The position numbers and the translations under genes are program-made. From an uncultured Lachnospiraceae bacterium (GTDB taxonomy: Bacteria > Bacillota > Clostridia > Lachnospirales > Lachnospiraceae): a stretch of DNA of 64,000 nucleotides. A model generated the notes under the pieces. That model was not told where the DNA came from. It was given only the letters and a program-made list of their open reading frames with translations, and did not search any database. The stretch covers positions 21,334 to 85,333 of the forward strand of contig CAJULA010000017.1 in assembly GCA_910587155.1 (NCBI GenBank). Reading direction: 5' to 3'. This document shows positions 49,228 to 58,083 of the stretch, in pieces (within the stretch, counting starts at the first letter, position 1; each line of letters starts with the position of its first letter).

Positions 49228-49875
49228 ATGAAGTATATCATTGACAGTGCAAATCTGCAGGAAATACAGGCCGCTCTGGAGATGGGCGCATACGGAATCA
49301 CGGCCAATCCGTCGATGTACCGGAAAGAACAGCAGACGCTGATCCCGTTTCTTACCGCCTGCCATACGATGGAACCCGCTTTTCTGAGCGGCGAAGCCAT
49401 GGGAAACACCCTGGCGGAAATGGAGGAGGAGGTAAGACGGATCCGGGAAATCTCTGCGGACATCGTCATCAAGCTGAACTTTTCCGAAAATGCTCTGAAG
49501 CTTTGCAAAAGACTGCACAAAAGGGGAATCCGCACCGCCGTTACCCTGATCTTTACCACCGCGCAGGCAGTCGCTGCCATCAGTGCCGGCGCTGATTATC
49601 TGTTTCCTTTCATCGGCAGAAGTGAAGCATATGGACTGGACGGTCTTCGTCTCATCCATGATATCCAGTCCATGATCAGCCTGCACGGGTATCCTGTCTC
49701 TGTCGTGGCAGCCTCCGTCAAAAATCTGTACCAGCTGGAAGCTGCGGCTGCGGCAGGTGTCAGCTATGCGGCAATTCCGTATTCTCTCTACCAAATGTCG
49801 CTGAAACATCCCCTGACAGAACAGGGTGCGCTGAATTTTGAACGTGACTGGTCGGCACTGTCTGTCGGAAATTAA
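49228..49875 (+). CDS. Transaldolase / fructose-6-phosphate aldolase family protein
   Basis: 215 residues, the short form of the family. It starts MKYIIDSANLQEIQAALEMG and has GITANPSMY, then DIVIKLNFSENAL with the Schiff-base lysine, TLIFTTAQAVAAISAGADY, FPFIGR and VVAASVKNLYQLEAAAAAG. In FSA the lysine lies in a KIP motif; here IKLNF, so the substrate may differ. It cleaves or forms C-C bonds in sugar phosphates by the aldolase route. Downstream of a likely activated promoter. Its last 116 bp overlap the convergent gene at 49760. Confidence 0.88.
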   Translation: MKYIIDSANLQEIQAALEMGAYGITANPSMYRKEQQTLIPFLTACHTMEPAFLSGEAMGNTLAEMEEEVRRIREISADIVIKLNFSENALKLCKRLHKRGIRTAVTLIFTTAQAVAAISAGADYLFPFIGRSEAYGLDGLRLIHDIQSMISLHGYPVSVVAASVKNLYQLEAAAAAGVSYAAIPYSLYQMSLKHPLTEQGALNFERDWSALSVGN

Positions 49876-50173
49876 TCACCCATCGGTTTTCCGACTGGTA
49901 GTAGATCAGCCAGGCTCTTACACCCCGTCCGTGGAGCACCAGTGTACAGTCATATTCTATAGAAGGAACGCCCGCGTATCTCTTTTTCTCCTGTGCATGT
50001 ACGGTGATCTCCCGGATCGTCCGGATTTCCCCGTCTTCATCCTGTATTTTCAGCATAAGCGGTATCACCTTTCCCGTACTGGTAAACCAGCACTCGCAGG
50101 CAATGTTTCTCTGTATTCCTCTGACACTGCCCGCATCTGCGACAGGTATACCGCTGCCAGCTCCAAATGCCAT
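49760..50173 (-). CDS. Small conserved protein downstream of dinB
   Basis: 137 residues from ATG 50173 (AGGAGG, 8 nt). The first ~102 residues (MAFGAGSGIPVADAGSVRGI, CECWFTSTGKVIPLMLKIQD, SIEYDCTLVLHG, WLIYYQSENRWVINF) look like a compact beta-rich domain that I recall as a common follower of dinB in clostridia. The last ~35 residues run antisense through the 3' end of the transaldolase-like gene and do not look conserved, so the stop was probably lost and the protein lengthened. It shares a transcript with dinB. Function unknown. Confidence 0.8.
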   Translation of the reverse strand: MAFGAGSGIPVADAGSVRGIQRNIACECWFTSTGKVIPLMLKIQDEDGEIRTIREITVHAQEKKRYAGVPSIEYDCTLVLHGRGVRAWLIYYQSENRWVINFRQTVPTSHVQNSAHPVLSGDVSATFGRENTELPHS

Positions 50174-50200
50174 AGTCAACACCTCCTAAAAATGCAGCAA

Positions 50201-51415
50201 TCAGGCACCGCTCCCAGGAGCAACGGACGGATTTAAAAATACGGCGCGCATCACTGCATCTGCTCCGAAACGGTTCCTGATCTCATCCACTGTCTGATCC
50301 ATTCTGCTCAGCTTCTCATAATCAATCTCCTGAAAAAACATCAGCTGCCGGCCGCAGTCCGCTCCGCTCACCCGCCCTGTATGCACTCCCAGATGCCGGA
50401 TGGGGCGGCCGTCCCATAATTCCCCAAACAGGCCGCAGGCTGCCTGATAAATCTCCCAGGTCAGATCGGTAGGATTTTGCAGGCATCGCTGGTGTGAAGT
50501 ATCAGACAGATCACGATAGCGGATTGCAACGGACACCACACCAATCTGTACCCTGTCCGCACGCAGGCGCCTCCCTACTGTCTCAGAAAGAGCCAGAAGC
50601 ACCTGCGCTGCCGTCTCCTCATCCGTCACATCATAAGGTGTCGTGGTGCTGTTCCCATATCCCTTATTGGCTAAAGGCTGCTGCAGAACTGCAGACAGGT
50701 CAATCCCATTGGCAAATCCCCATAGGATCTCCCCCTGCTTTTTTAAGACACACCTGAGCCATGCCGGATCCGTTTCCGCCAGTTCCCCGATCGTACAGAT
50801 CCCCATGGATCGCAGTTTCCCGGTCGTGGCGCGACCCACAAAAAACAGATCCGATACCGGAAGCGGCCACATTTTTGTTTTGATTTCTTCCTGATACAGC
50901 GTATGCACCCGATCCGGCTTACGAAAATCCGAAGCCATTTTCGCGAGAAGTTTATTCCGCGCTACTCCCACATTAACCGTAAACCCCAGTTCTTCCCGGA
51001 TATGCTCTTTCATACGCATTGCCGTCTCCTCCGGTGCCCCGAAAAGATGACACGTCGTACTCATATCAACAAATGCCTCATCAATGCTGTACTGCTCCAC
51101 CGCATCCGAATACTCCCGCAGAATTTCCATCAGAGCTGCCGAGCATTTCTCATACAGACTGTAGTTGGGCGGCACCAGTACCAGTGACGGGCATTTTGCA
51201 CGTGCCTGCGGAATTGGCTCGCCCGTCCTGACTCCGCAGCGTGCGGCGGCAATGGATTTCGCCAGTATAATCCCATGCCGCAGGGTGATATCCCCGGCCA
51301 CTGCGGAGATAATTTCCCTCAGATCCTCTTTTTCTCCTCTGTGCTTCAGACGATAAACGGCCTCCCAGGACAGGAAGGCCGCGTTCACATCTATATGAAA
51401 AATAATCCGCTCCAA
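50201..51415 (-). CDS. dinB: DNA polymerase IV (Y family)
   Basis: 404 residues. TTG 51415 is preferred, with AGGAGG 10 nt upstream; GTG 51427 would touch the ribosome site. The palm motifs are RIIFHIDVNAAFLSWEAVYRL and QYSIDEAFVDMS; the finger, thumb and little finger regions follow (FTVNVGVARNKLLAKMASD, VSDLFFVGRATTGKLRSMG). It copies past damaged bases without proofreading. A beta-clamp motif at the very end is not obvious (ending PSVAPGSGA). Followed 28 bp later by the small conserved gene. Confidence 0.95.
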   Translation of the reverse strand: MERIIFHIDVNAAFLSWEAVYRLKHRGEKEDLREIISAVAGDITLRHGIILAKSIAAARCGVRTGEPIPQARAKCPSLVLVPPNYSLYEKCSAALMEILREYSDAVEQYSIDEAFVDMSTTCHLFGAPEETAMRMKEHIREELGFTVNVGVARNKLLAKMASDFRKPDRVHTLYQEEIKTKMWPLPVSDLFFVGRATTGKLRSMGICTIGELAETDPAWLRCVLKKQGEILWGFANGIDLSAVLQQPLANKGYGNSTTTPYDVTDEETAAQVLLALSETVGRRLRADRVQIGVVSVAIRYRDLSDTSHQRCLQNPTDLTWEIYQAACGLFGELWDGRPIRHLGVHTGRVSGADCGRQLMFFQEIDYEKLSRMDQTVDEIRNRFGADAVMRAVFLNPSVAPGSGA

Positions 51416-51534
51416 ATATATGTTCACCTCCTGTAAGGAGATTTTATCAAACGCACGTTCTCATTTCAAGCGGTAAATTATACCTTTGCCAAGGCAGGCC
51501 ACATCAGGCAAGGAACTGTGTGCCTTTTTATATT

Positions 51535-52146
51535 TCAGGTAAAACGCTTTTCCACGGTAAGCAATATACCGTCAAAAATCAGTGCCAATGCTGCCGACAG
51601 GACGCTCCCCCATAAGATCTTGGCTACATTCATTGTCCTTAGTCCGTCAAAAAGCAGTACCCCAAGCCCACCGGCATTGACAGATGCCGCAATCGCGGCA
51701 ATGCCTGTTGTGGAGATCAGCGATATGCGGATACCCGCGATCAGAGACTTTCTGGCAAGGGGAAGACGTACCATCGTCAATACCTGCATCGGCGTCATCC
51801 CCATTCCCACCGCGGCTTCTGTCACATTATGATCGACCGCTTCCAGCCCTGATACAAAATTCCTTAACATAAGATATTGATTATAAATGACAAGGACAAC
51901 AATCGCCGTGGTCGTTCCCAGGCCCGTTATCGGTATGAACAGTGCCAGCATTGCCAGGCTGGGAATGGAATAGATAACTGAAAACGCGGAAAGCAGCAGT
52001 CTGGAAAACGTCCGGGAAAGGCTGCAAAGAACCGTAAAAACGGCTGCCACCGCCAGCGAAATCATCATTGCCATCAGCACAATCCCTATATGCTCTGCCA
52101 GCGCTTCTGCCAGTTTGTCATAATAGTGGATCCCATACTCTATCAT
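51535..52146 (-). CDS. OpuC-type ABC transporter permease 2
   Basis: 203 residues, five to six membrane helices with the EAA-type loop EAAVGMGMTPMQVLTMVRLP facing the ATPase. It matches OpuCB/ProW-like permeases for glycine betaine, choline or carnitine. Its ATG overlaps the ATPase stop by 4 bases. Last gene of the four-gene unit permease, binding protein, ATPase, permease. Confidence 0.9.
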   Translation of the reverse strand: MIEYGIHYYDKLAEALAEHIGIVLMAMMISLAVAAVFTVLCSLSRTFSRLLLSAFSVIYSIPSLAMLALFIPITGLGTTTAIVVLVIYNQYLMLRNFVSGLEAVDHNVTEAAVGMGMTPMQVLTMVRLPLARKSLIAGIRISLISTTGIAAIAASVNAGGLGVLLFDGLRTMNVAKILWGSVLSAALALIFDGILLTVEKRFT

Positions 52147-52907
52147 CCGCAGTTCTCCCAGAATCGTTCCTTTTCTTTCGCCGAATCAACCAGCGCCTTT
52201 ACAAAACCATCTGCCGGCTTTCGTATGATTTCTTCCGCCTGATCAAACTGCACGACCTTTCCCTCATTCATGACAAGAACCCGGTCGCCCAGCTTAAATG
52301 CCTCTTCTATATCATGGGTCACAAATAGGAAAGTCTTTTTCATGGCAGTCTGAAGCGCCAGCAGCTCGTCCTGCAGTCTCGTTCTGGTAATGGAATCTAT
52401 GGCCCCGAAGGGTTCGTCCAAAAGCATGATCCCGGGATCTGCCGCCAAAGCCCTTGCAAGGCCCACTCTCTGCTGCTGCCCGCCTGAAAGCTGCGATGGC
52501 CAGCGATCCCTGTATTCATCCGGCGCCAGTCCGACAAGCGCAAGCAGTTCCTCCACACGCGCCTCTGTTTTCCGTTTCTCCCACTTCAGCAGCCTGGGAA
52601 TAGTCGCAATATTTTCCCCCACGGTAAAATGTGGGAACAGACCGACCTGCTGGATCACATAGCCTATTTTCCGCCGCAGCTTTACTGCATCCACCGTGCT
52701 CACATCCCTGCCGGACAAAAGGATCTGCCCGCTGTCCGGCTCATACAGCCGGTTGACCATTTTCATAAGCGTCGTTTTCCCGCATCCTGATGCACCTAAA
52801 ATCGTGATAAACTCCCCTTCTTCTATGGTAAAGCTGACATCATCCACTGCATGATGAGCAGAGCCTGTGAATTTCTTTGTCACATTCCGAAATTCAATCG
52901 CATGCAT
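52143..52907 (-). CDS. OpuC-type ABC transporter ATP-binding protein
   Basis: 254 residues. Walker A GASGCGKTTLM, Q-loop IQQVGLFPHFTV, signature LSGGQQQRVGLARAL, Walker B IMLLDEPFGAID and H-loop VTHDIEEAF are present. It resembles OpuCA/ProV but ends soon after the ATPase core and lacks the two CBS domains that sense ionic strength, so osmotic gating may be absent or handled elsewhere. Couples ATP hydrolysis to uptake through the two adjacent permeases. Confidence 0.94.
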   Translation of the reverse strand: MHAIEFRNVTKKFTGSAHHAVDDVSFTIEEGEFITILGASGCGKTTLMKMVNRLYEPDSGQILLSGRDVSTVDAVKLRRKIGYVIQQVGLFPHFTVGENIATIPRLLKWEKRKTEARVEELLALVGLAPDEYRDRWPSQLSGGQQQRVGLARALAADPGIMLLDEPFGAIDSITRTRLQDELLALQTAMKKTFLFVTHDIEEAFKLGDRVLVMNEGKVVQFDQAEEIIRKPADGFVKALVDSAKEKERFWENCG

Positions 52908-52933
52908 CGTCTCTTTTCCTTCCCCGTACCCTG

Positions 52934-53824
52934 TTATCTGATGGATTCGTAAAATTCCTTCGCCACCTCCTCATATTCCCTCTTGTCAATATCAACCTGC
53001 GCATTTAACCTGATGATCGTCTCTGTATCCAGTTTACCGCTGACCCGGTTCAGCACTTCGGCAATCTCCGGATTTTCATCAAGCACATCATTTCTGATGA
53101 TCGGCGCAAGATAGTAGGGCGGCCAGAAATGTTTATCATCTTCCAGATAGAGAAATTTATCCTTGTTGACCAGCCAGGCATCGGTAGAATATCCGGGACA
53201 GACATCCGCCTCGTCATTTTCCAGAATCTGATACTTTAATCCACTGTCATATACCTTGACTGATGCAAACCCGAAATCGCCGTAAACCCGGGACAGTCCC
53301 GGGATTCCATCCTCCCGGTACTCAAACTCGCCCTGAGAGCATACCCTGATCTTGTCCGCATTCTTCTGCAAATCCGAAATCGTTTTGATTCCATATTCAT
53401 CCGCTGTCTGCTTTCGGATCACCAGACCGTTTGTATTATTAATTGCCGTAGAGTCAAGCCATGTAACAGCAAACTGCTGCGCATATGCTTCTTTTACCGT
53501 GCGATAGACAGTATCCGCATCACTGTTCATCTCTTCCTTTAAAACAGAGAGCAGCGCCGTGCCGGTATACTCCGGGTAAAGGTCAATCTCATCATCAACC
53601 AGCGCCGTATGGACAAGGGAACCGGCAATGTTCATATTCCGCTTTACCGTATAACCGGCATCTTCCAGTGCCAGGGCATATATTTCACTGACAATCAGAC
53701 CTTCCGTAAAGTCTTTGGATCCCACACGAATCACATTCTGCTCAGATTTTGCACAGCCTGACAGCATCGACACAAAAATTACCGCAAACACAATACATGC
53801 TGTAAATCTTTTACCCTTTATCAT
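52934..53824 (-). CDS. OpuC-type substrate-binding lipoprotein
   Basis: 296 residues. A lipoprotein signal ends in LSGC with Cys24 as the lipid-modified residue, so the protein is anchored outside. The binding domain begins NVIRVGSKDFTEGLIVSEI, with SLVHTALVDDEIDLYPEYTG and CPGYSTDAWLVNKDKF, the OsmF/OpuCC pattern for quaternary amines. The ligand could be glycine betaine, choline or carnitine; aromatic ligand residues cannot be assigned by eye. Both permeases and the ATPase are in the same operon. Confidence 0.93.
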   Translation of the reverse strand: MIKGKRFTACIVFAVIFVSMLSGCAKSEQNVIRVGSKDFTEGLIVSEIYALALEDAGYTVKRNMNIAGSLVHTALVDDEIDLYPEYTGTALLSVLKEEMNSDADTVYRTVKEAYAQQFAVTWLDSTAINNTNGLVIRKQTADEYGIKTISDLQKNADKIRVCSQGEFEYREDGIPGLSRVYGDFGFASVKVYDSGLKYQILENDEADVCPGYSTDAWLVNKDKFLYLEDDKHFWPPYYLAPIIRNDVLDENPEIAEVLNRVSGKLDTETIIRLNAQVDIDKREYEEVAKEFYESIR

Positions 53825-53836
53825 AAGTTTTCTCCT

Positions 53837-54475
53837 TTATCTGTTTTCGTATCGTAACAAAACCCGGCCCATGCCACCAAAAAGCACACCTGTCAAAAGT
53901 GAAAGAATCGCGACCGAACCGCCTCCGATCAACAGCAAATCTGTCTGAAAAAGGCCGATCCCGGTAAAGATAAGCTCACCGAAACCGCCGGCACCTATTT
54001 TGGCCGCAAGCGCCGCACTCGCTATGATCTCCACTGCCGATGTTTTCATTCCCGACAGAATCATCGGCAAAGCAAGCGGCAGCCGCACCCTAAACCAGAG
54101 CTGGCAGGATTCCATCCCCATACCCCGGGCTGTCTCCAGTATAAAATCCGGCACCGCATCCAGCCCCGCGATCGTATTGATCAGCACCGGCGGGATGGCC
54201 AGCAGAACCAGTGCCGTAACGGCCGGCCAGAAACCCGTTCCCATCACTGGCAGCATCAGCAGAAGAATCGCCAGACTGGGAATGATCCGCAGCGTACCGA
54301 ATATAGCCTCAAATATCTTTTTTAAGCTGCGGTATCTGCTGCATAAAACGCCTGTCGGAATGGCGATAGCCCCAGCGATCACAAGAGAAACGGCGCTGAC
54401 CAGAAGATGGTCTGTAAGCATCGTCAGCCATCTGTCACTGTCCGTCTGAAAATATAGGATAATCTGTCGCAGCAT
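53837..54475 (-). CDS. OpuC-type ABC transporter permease 1
   Basis: 212 residues from ATG 54475 (GGAGG, 10 nt); a longer form to 54505 is possible. Five to six membrane helices, with the EAA loop ETARGMGMESCQLWFRVRLP and IIPSLAILLLMLPVMG. It pairs with the permease at 51535 as the two-subunit channel of the same transporter. First gene of the unit. The LysR gene upstream (54565) runs in the same direction and might read through. Confidence 0.9.
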   Translation of the reverse strand: MLRQIILYFQTDSDRWLTMLTDHLLVSAVSLVIAGAIAIPTGVLCSRYRSLKKIFEAIFGTLRIIPSLAILLLMLPVMGTGFWPAVTALVLLAIPPVLINTIAGLDAVPDFILETARGMGMESCQLWFRVRLPLALPMILSGMKTSAVEIIASAALAAKIGAGGFGELIFTGIGLFQTDLLLIGGGSVAILSLLTGVLFGGMGRVLLRYENR

Positions 54476-54564
54476 GAATATCGTTCCTCCAAATAATCGC
54501 AGCACACGCTGACACTATAAGGATATTATCACACCATTTTGCTAAAATCAATTCATATACTCTG

Positions 54565-55470
54565 TTACTGGAAAGAAATGACAGCTCTTTGTTTCAAATA
54601 TTTGTAAAGTGTACTTGCTGCAAGACTTTTTCCGCGCCCTTTATCCGCAATCATCTGTATGGACCGTTTGGGAATGCGGCAGTTTATCTGTATTTGCACC
54701 AGTTTTCCCTGTTCCAACAGTGGCAGCGCAAGGGTTTGGGGAACAAAACCGATACCAAAATTGTTTTCAATAAGAGGCAGCATAAGATCTGATGTTGCAA
54801 CTTCCATGTCAGGTTCATAATCCACGCCATGTTCTATAAAAAAATCTTTATAGAGATGATAGGTGGCGCTTTCCCTGCCCAGCCCGATCAGAGAATACTT
54901 TCCAAGGTCTTTTAACTCCAATACGTTTGCTCTCAGGCTCCTGTACTGCGTCCCGCCTACAAGCACTTCATCATAATCCATTATTTTATTGCACAAAACC
55001 GTTTCAGAAAGCGCAAAAGGATCTGTAACTACGGCAAAATCCAATTTCCCGCTTATCAGATGCCGTATCGTTTCAGGTGTGGTATGGTTATGAATTTTTA
55101 TCTTGATTTCAGGAAATTCCAATCTGAAATGAGGAAGAGCAGTTAACAGAAAAAGGTGCAGTGCGGTTTCGGTTACTCCTATTTCAACCGTACCGCCGCT
55201 GAAGGAACCCTGTTTTCTTATTTCTTCCTGTGCGCCAAGCAGTTGTTTATATGCAATTTCCACATGAGAATACAACAGTTCTCCTTCTTCTGTCAGGCTG
55301 ATCCCTCTTGCCCCACGGACAAACAGCCGGCATCCTAGCTGGGATTCCAACAGCTTCATAATACGTGTAACATTGGGCTGGTTACTGCCCAGGGCGGCAG
55401 CGGCCTTTGTTATGTTTTCATATTTTGCCACATAGTAAAAAATCTTATAATACTCAAAATTTATATCCAT
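54565..55470 (-). CDS. LysR-family transcriptional regulator
   Basis: 301 residues. The N-terminal winged helix (YKIFYYVAKYENITKAAAAL, NVTRIMKLLESQLGCRLF) and a substrate-binding domain of type 2 periplasmic fold make a normal LysR protein. It diverges from a MATE efflux gene, and two 13-bp direct repeats lie in the shared region, so it most likely controls that pump and itself in response to an unknown ligand. Confidence 0.94.
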   Translation of the reverse strand: MDINFEYYKIFYYVAKYENITKAAAALGSNQPNVTRIMKLLESQLGCRLFVRGARGISLTEEGELLYSHVEIAYKQLLGAQEEIRKQGSFSGGTVEIGVTETALHLFLLTALPHFRLEFPEIKIKIHNHTTPETIRHLISGKLDFAVVTDPFALSETVLCNKIMDYDEVLVGGTQYRSLRANVLELKDLGKYSLIGLGRESATYHLYKDFFIEHGVDYEPDMEVATSDLMLPLIENNFGIGFVPQTLALPLLEQGKLVQIQINCRIPKRSIQMIADKGRGKSLAASTLYKYLKQRAVISFQ

Positions 55471-55471
55471 A

Positions 55472-55515
55472 TATTTTTCGTATGCCTCTAATATAATATA
55501 TGTATTTTTCGTATG
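55472..55515. promoter_or_regulatory. Direct repeats between LysR and MATE genes
   Basis: TATTTTTCGTATG occurs at 55472-55484 and 55503-55515, 31 bp apart (three helical turns), in a 118-bp divergent promoter region. Candidate LysR binding sites. Confidence 0.65.
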
Positions 55516-55588
55516 TCATGAAATGGATTATAATACATTTTCAGAAATATGTAAACAATAGCATCCTCATGGGAAAGGATATGGTTTT

Positions 55589-56917
55589 ATGAACAAAGAT
55601 CTGACTGTCGGAAAGGCGGAAACAGTGCTATGGCGATTCTGCCTTCCGCTTTTTGGCAGTATTATTTTTCAACAGCTCTATAACATAGCAGACAGTCTTG
55701 TTGCAGGAAAGTTTATTGGTGAAAACGCACTGGCGGCTGTGGGAAACAGTTACGAAATTACCTTAATTTTTATTGCGTTTGCATTCGGCTGTAATATGGG
55801 CTGCTCTGTTGTTGTTTCGCAGGCTTTTGGCGCAAAGGAATTCGACCGGCTGAAAACTGCCGTAACAACAGCCTGCATTTTCAGCGGAATTGTCTGCATT
55901 GTATTGATGCTTATGGGAATTTGGTGCTGCAATCCGCTGCTTCATTTGATACGGACCCCGGAAGAAGTTTTCACAGATTCAAAACAGTATCTTGATATTT
56001 ACATATGGGGACTTCCCTTTGTATTTTTTTATAATATTGCAACAGGAATTTTTTCTGCTTTGGGTGATTCCAAAACCCCCTTTTATTTTCTCGCAGTGTC
56101 CTCTGTATCAAACATAGCCGTGGATATTTTATTTGTCAATACATTTCATATGGGTGTTGCAGGCGTTGCATGGGCAACCTTTTTATGTCAGGGGATCAGT
56201 TGTATTCTGGCTGTTCTTGCGATATGGATACGGCTTAAGAAGATTCCCTGTCAGAAGAAACCAGTATTATTTGACTGGGAACTGCTACGAAAAATTTTAG
56301 TGATTGCCATACCAAGTGTTTTACAGCAAAGCTTTATTTCCGTTGGAAATATTCTGATTCAAAGTGTGATTAACGGATTTGGCGCTTCTGTTATGGCCGG
56401 ATATTCCGCCGCAGTAAAATTGAATAATCTGGTAATTACATCTTTTACTACAATTGGTAACGGAATTTCAAATTACTCCGCACAAAATCTTGGCGCGGGA
56501 AAGTATAAGCGGATCAAGGAAGGATTTCTTGCGGGTATTAAAATGGTATGGTGTCTCTGCCTTCCTTTCTGCGTCATTTATCTTTTGGGGGGAAAATATT
56601 TGCTGCTCCTCTTCATGGAAAAGGACTCCGGTGCGGCGCTTTTGACAGGCAGACAGTTTTTATGGATACTATCGCCATTTTATTTTATAGTATCAACAAA
56701 ATTAATTGCTGACGGCATTCTTCGGGGAATCAGCGCAATGTGTCAGTTTATGGCAGCGACATTTACCGACTTAATCCTTCGTGTGCTTTTGGCTTTCTTA
56801 TTATCGGATTTGACAAAGAGTGCGCTTGGTATATGGTGTGCATGGCCTATTGGCTGGACGCTTGCGATGATAATGTCCGTTTTCTTTTATCACAGAAAAA
56901 CAAAGAATTATTCATAA
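55589..56917 (+). CDS. MATE family efflux transporter
   Basis: 442 residues, twelve membrane helices. The N-terminus reads FCLPLFGSIIFQQLYNIADS, the MATE/DinF start pattern, followed by AAVGNSYEI and GCNMGCSVVVSQAFGAK. It probably exports cationic or hydrophobic compounds with sodium or protons. Base use is more AT-rich than the neighbours (for example ttttattttctcgcag around 56090), which together with the divergent LysR gene suggests the pair came in as a unit. Substrate unknown. Confidence 0.94.
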   Translation: MNKDLTVGKAETVLWRFCLPLFGSIIFQQLYNIADSLVAGKFIGENALAAVGNSYEITLIFIAFAFGCNMGCSVVVSQAFGAKEFDRLKTAVTTACIFSGIVCIVLMLMGIWCCNPLLHLIRTPEEVFTDSKQYLDIYIWGLPFVFFYNIATGIFSALGDSKTPFYFLAVSSVSNIAVDILFVNTFHMGVAGVAWATFLCQGISCILAVLAIWIRLKKIPCQKKPVLFDWELLRKILVIAIPSVLQQSFISVGNILIQSVINGFGASVMAGYSAAVKLNNLVITSFTTIGNGISNYSAQNLGAGKYKRIKEGFLAGIKMVWCLCLPFCVIYLLGGKYLLLLFMEKDSGAALLTGRQFLWILSPFYFIVSTKLIADGILRGISAMCQFMAATFTDLILRVLLAFLLSDLTKSALGIWCAWPIGWTLAMIMSVFFYHRKTKNYS

Positions 56918-56999
56918 TTTCGCAAATCCTTTCAGGCTGCCACATTCACAGACTTCCGGTTTCATCCGCAGTCTGGATGCGGCAGCTTACATGTTACAA

Positions 57000-57605
57000 T
57001 CAGAACAGGCTAAGCTGCTCATATTCCGTTTTCCGCTCCAGCAGACAGGGCGTTTTATACAGGATGCCTTCGATCTTTGTATCATCAAACATCCAATCCA
57101 TAATCTCCTGATACTCCAGAATCAGCGGCATCCGGTCATGCACCGGTTCCATGGAAGCATTTGCCGCCGTCGTAAGGATCACAAAATGCTCCCTGTCATC
57201 ATACTGCCTGCAGAACCCTGCCATAAACAGAACCGACATATCACTTCTGCAAAATGTATTCTTCTCCTTTCTTCGGTTCCATTCATAAAAACAGGATGCA
57301 GGGATCACAATACGCCTGTAACGCATACTATCCCGGAACAGCGGCTTTTCCAGCACCGATTCACATCTGGCATTAAAAATCAGCTTTTTCCCCTCAAAAC
57401 CGGGAAATCCCCAGCGCTTCCATCCACAGCACAGGGAACCATTTGTTCCGGACAGCACCGGTGCATCTTTTCCCGGATAGATATCAGCCGTCTTTATCCG
57501 TCTTACAGCCCGTAAAGATTCCTGCCTTTTCCGCTCCTCCACCTGACAGACCAGCTTTTCAATCTCCCTGGCCGTCTCGTCATCCACATAATATCTGCCG
57601 CACAT
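57000..57605 (-). CDS. SOS response-associated peptidase (SRAP/YedK/HMCES)
   Basis: 201 residues from ATG 57605, with AGAGGAGA upstream; an extension to 57674 would hide the essential N-terminal cysteine. It begins MCGRYYVDDETARE, so Cys2 becomes the N-terminal residue that forms a covalent bond with abasic sites. The other active-site residues fall in LIFNARCES, SCFYEWNRR and HDRMPLIL. It protects abasic sites in single-stranded DNA. Length normal. No SOS genes lie beside it. Confidence 0.95.
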   Translation of the reverse strand: MCGRYYVDDETAREIEKLVCQVEERKRQESLRAVRRIKTADIYPGKDAPVLSGTNGSLCCGWKRWGFPGFEGKKLIFNARCESVLEKPLFRDSMRYRRIVIPASCFYEWNRRKEKNTFCRSDMSVLFMAGFCRQYDDREHFVILTTAANASMEPVHDRMPLILEYQEIMDWMFDDTKIEGILYKTPCLLERKTEYEQLSLF

Positions 57606-57684
57606 AAAATCTCCTCTGAATAAATTTCGCCAGAATCTGCTCCGCAAACTCTCCTCCCACATTGGTTTTGGCATTATATATTCT

Positions 57685-58020
57685 TTGTTTCCAAAATTAT
57701 TGTATCCAGTTTTCCATCATGTATCAAGGTCTATAAAGCCCTTACAATTGCACGCCAGAAGCCCACTCATAAAAGAGATCCACAAAAAGGTTACTGAGGT
57801 AAAAGAAAGCAAGGAAATGGAGGTCGAGTATATGACTTTATTACAGAGAGACAGAGAAAATATTGAATTAGGACGCGAAGAAGGACGAGAAGAAGGCAGT
57901 AACCAGATGGCCTCCTTAATCAAGATACTTCTTTCCGAAAACCGCACAGATGAATTGAACCGTGCTTTAGAAGATTCGGATTTCCGGAACAGGCTTTTTG
58001 TAGAATATAACATTTTTTAA
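57685..58020 (+). pseudogene. C-terminal remnant of an Rpn-family nuclease/transposase
   Basis: About 110 codons, of which the last 85 match the tail of Rpn (PD-(D/E)XK) recombination-promoting nucleases: IHKKVTEVKESKEMEVEYM, LGREEGREEGSNQMASLIK and a final helix ending VEYNIF. The catalytic N-terminal domain, usually 200 residues, is absent; the DNA before it is the start of the SRAP gene. The bases seem AT-rich. A 3' fragment left after deletion. Confidence 0.75.
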
Positions 58021-58083
58021 CAACAGACACATTATTAACAGGGGAAGTATACACTTTCCCTGATTTTGCATTTCGGAGATTAG

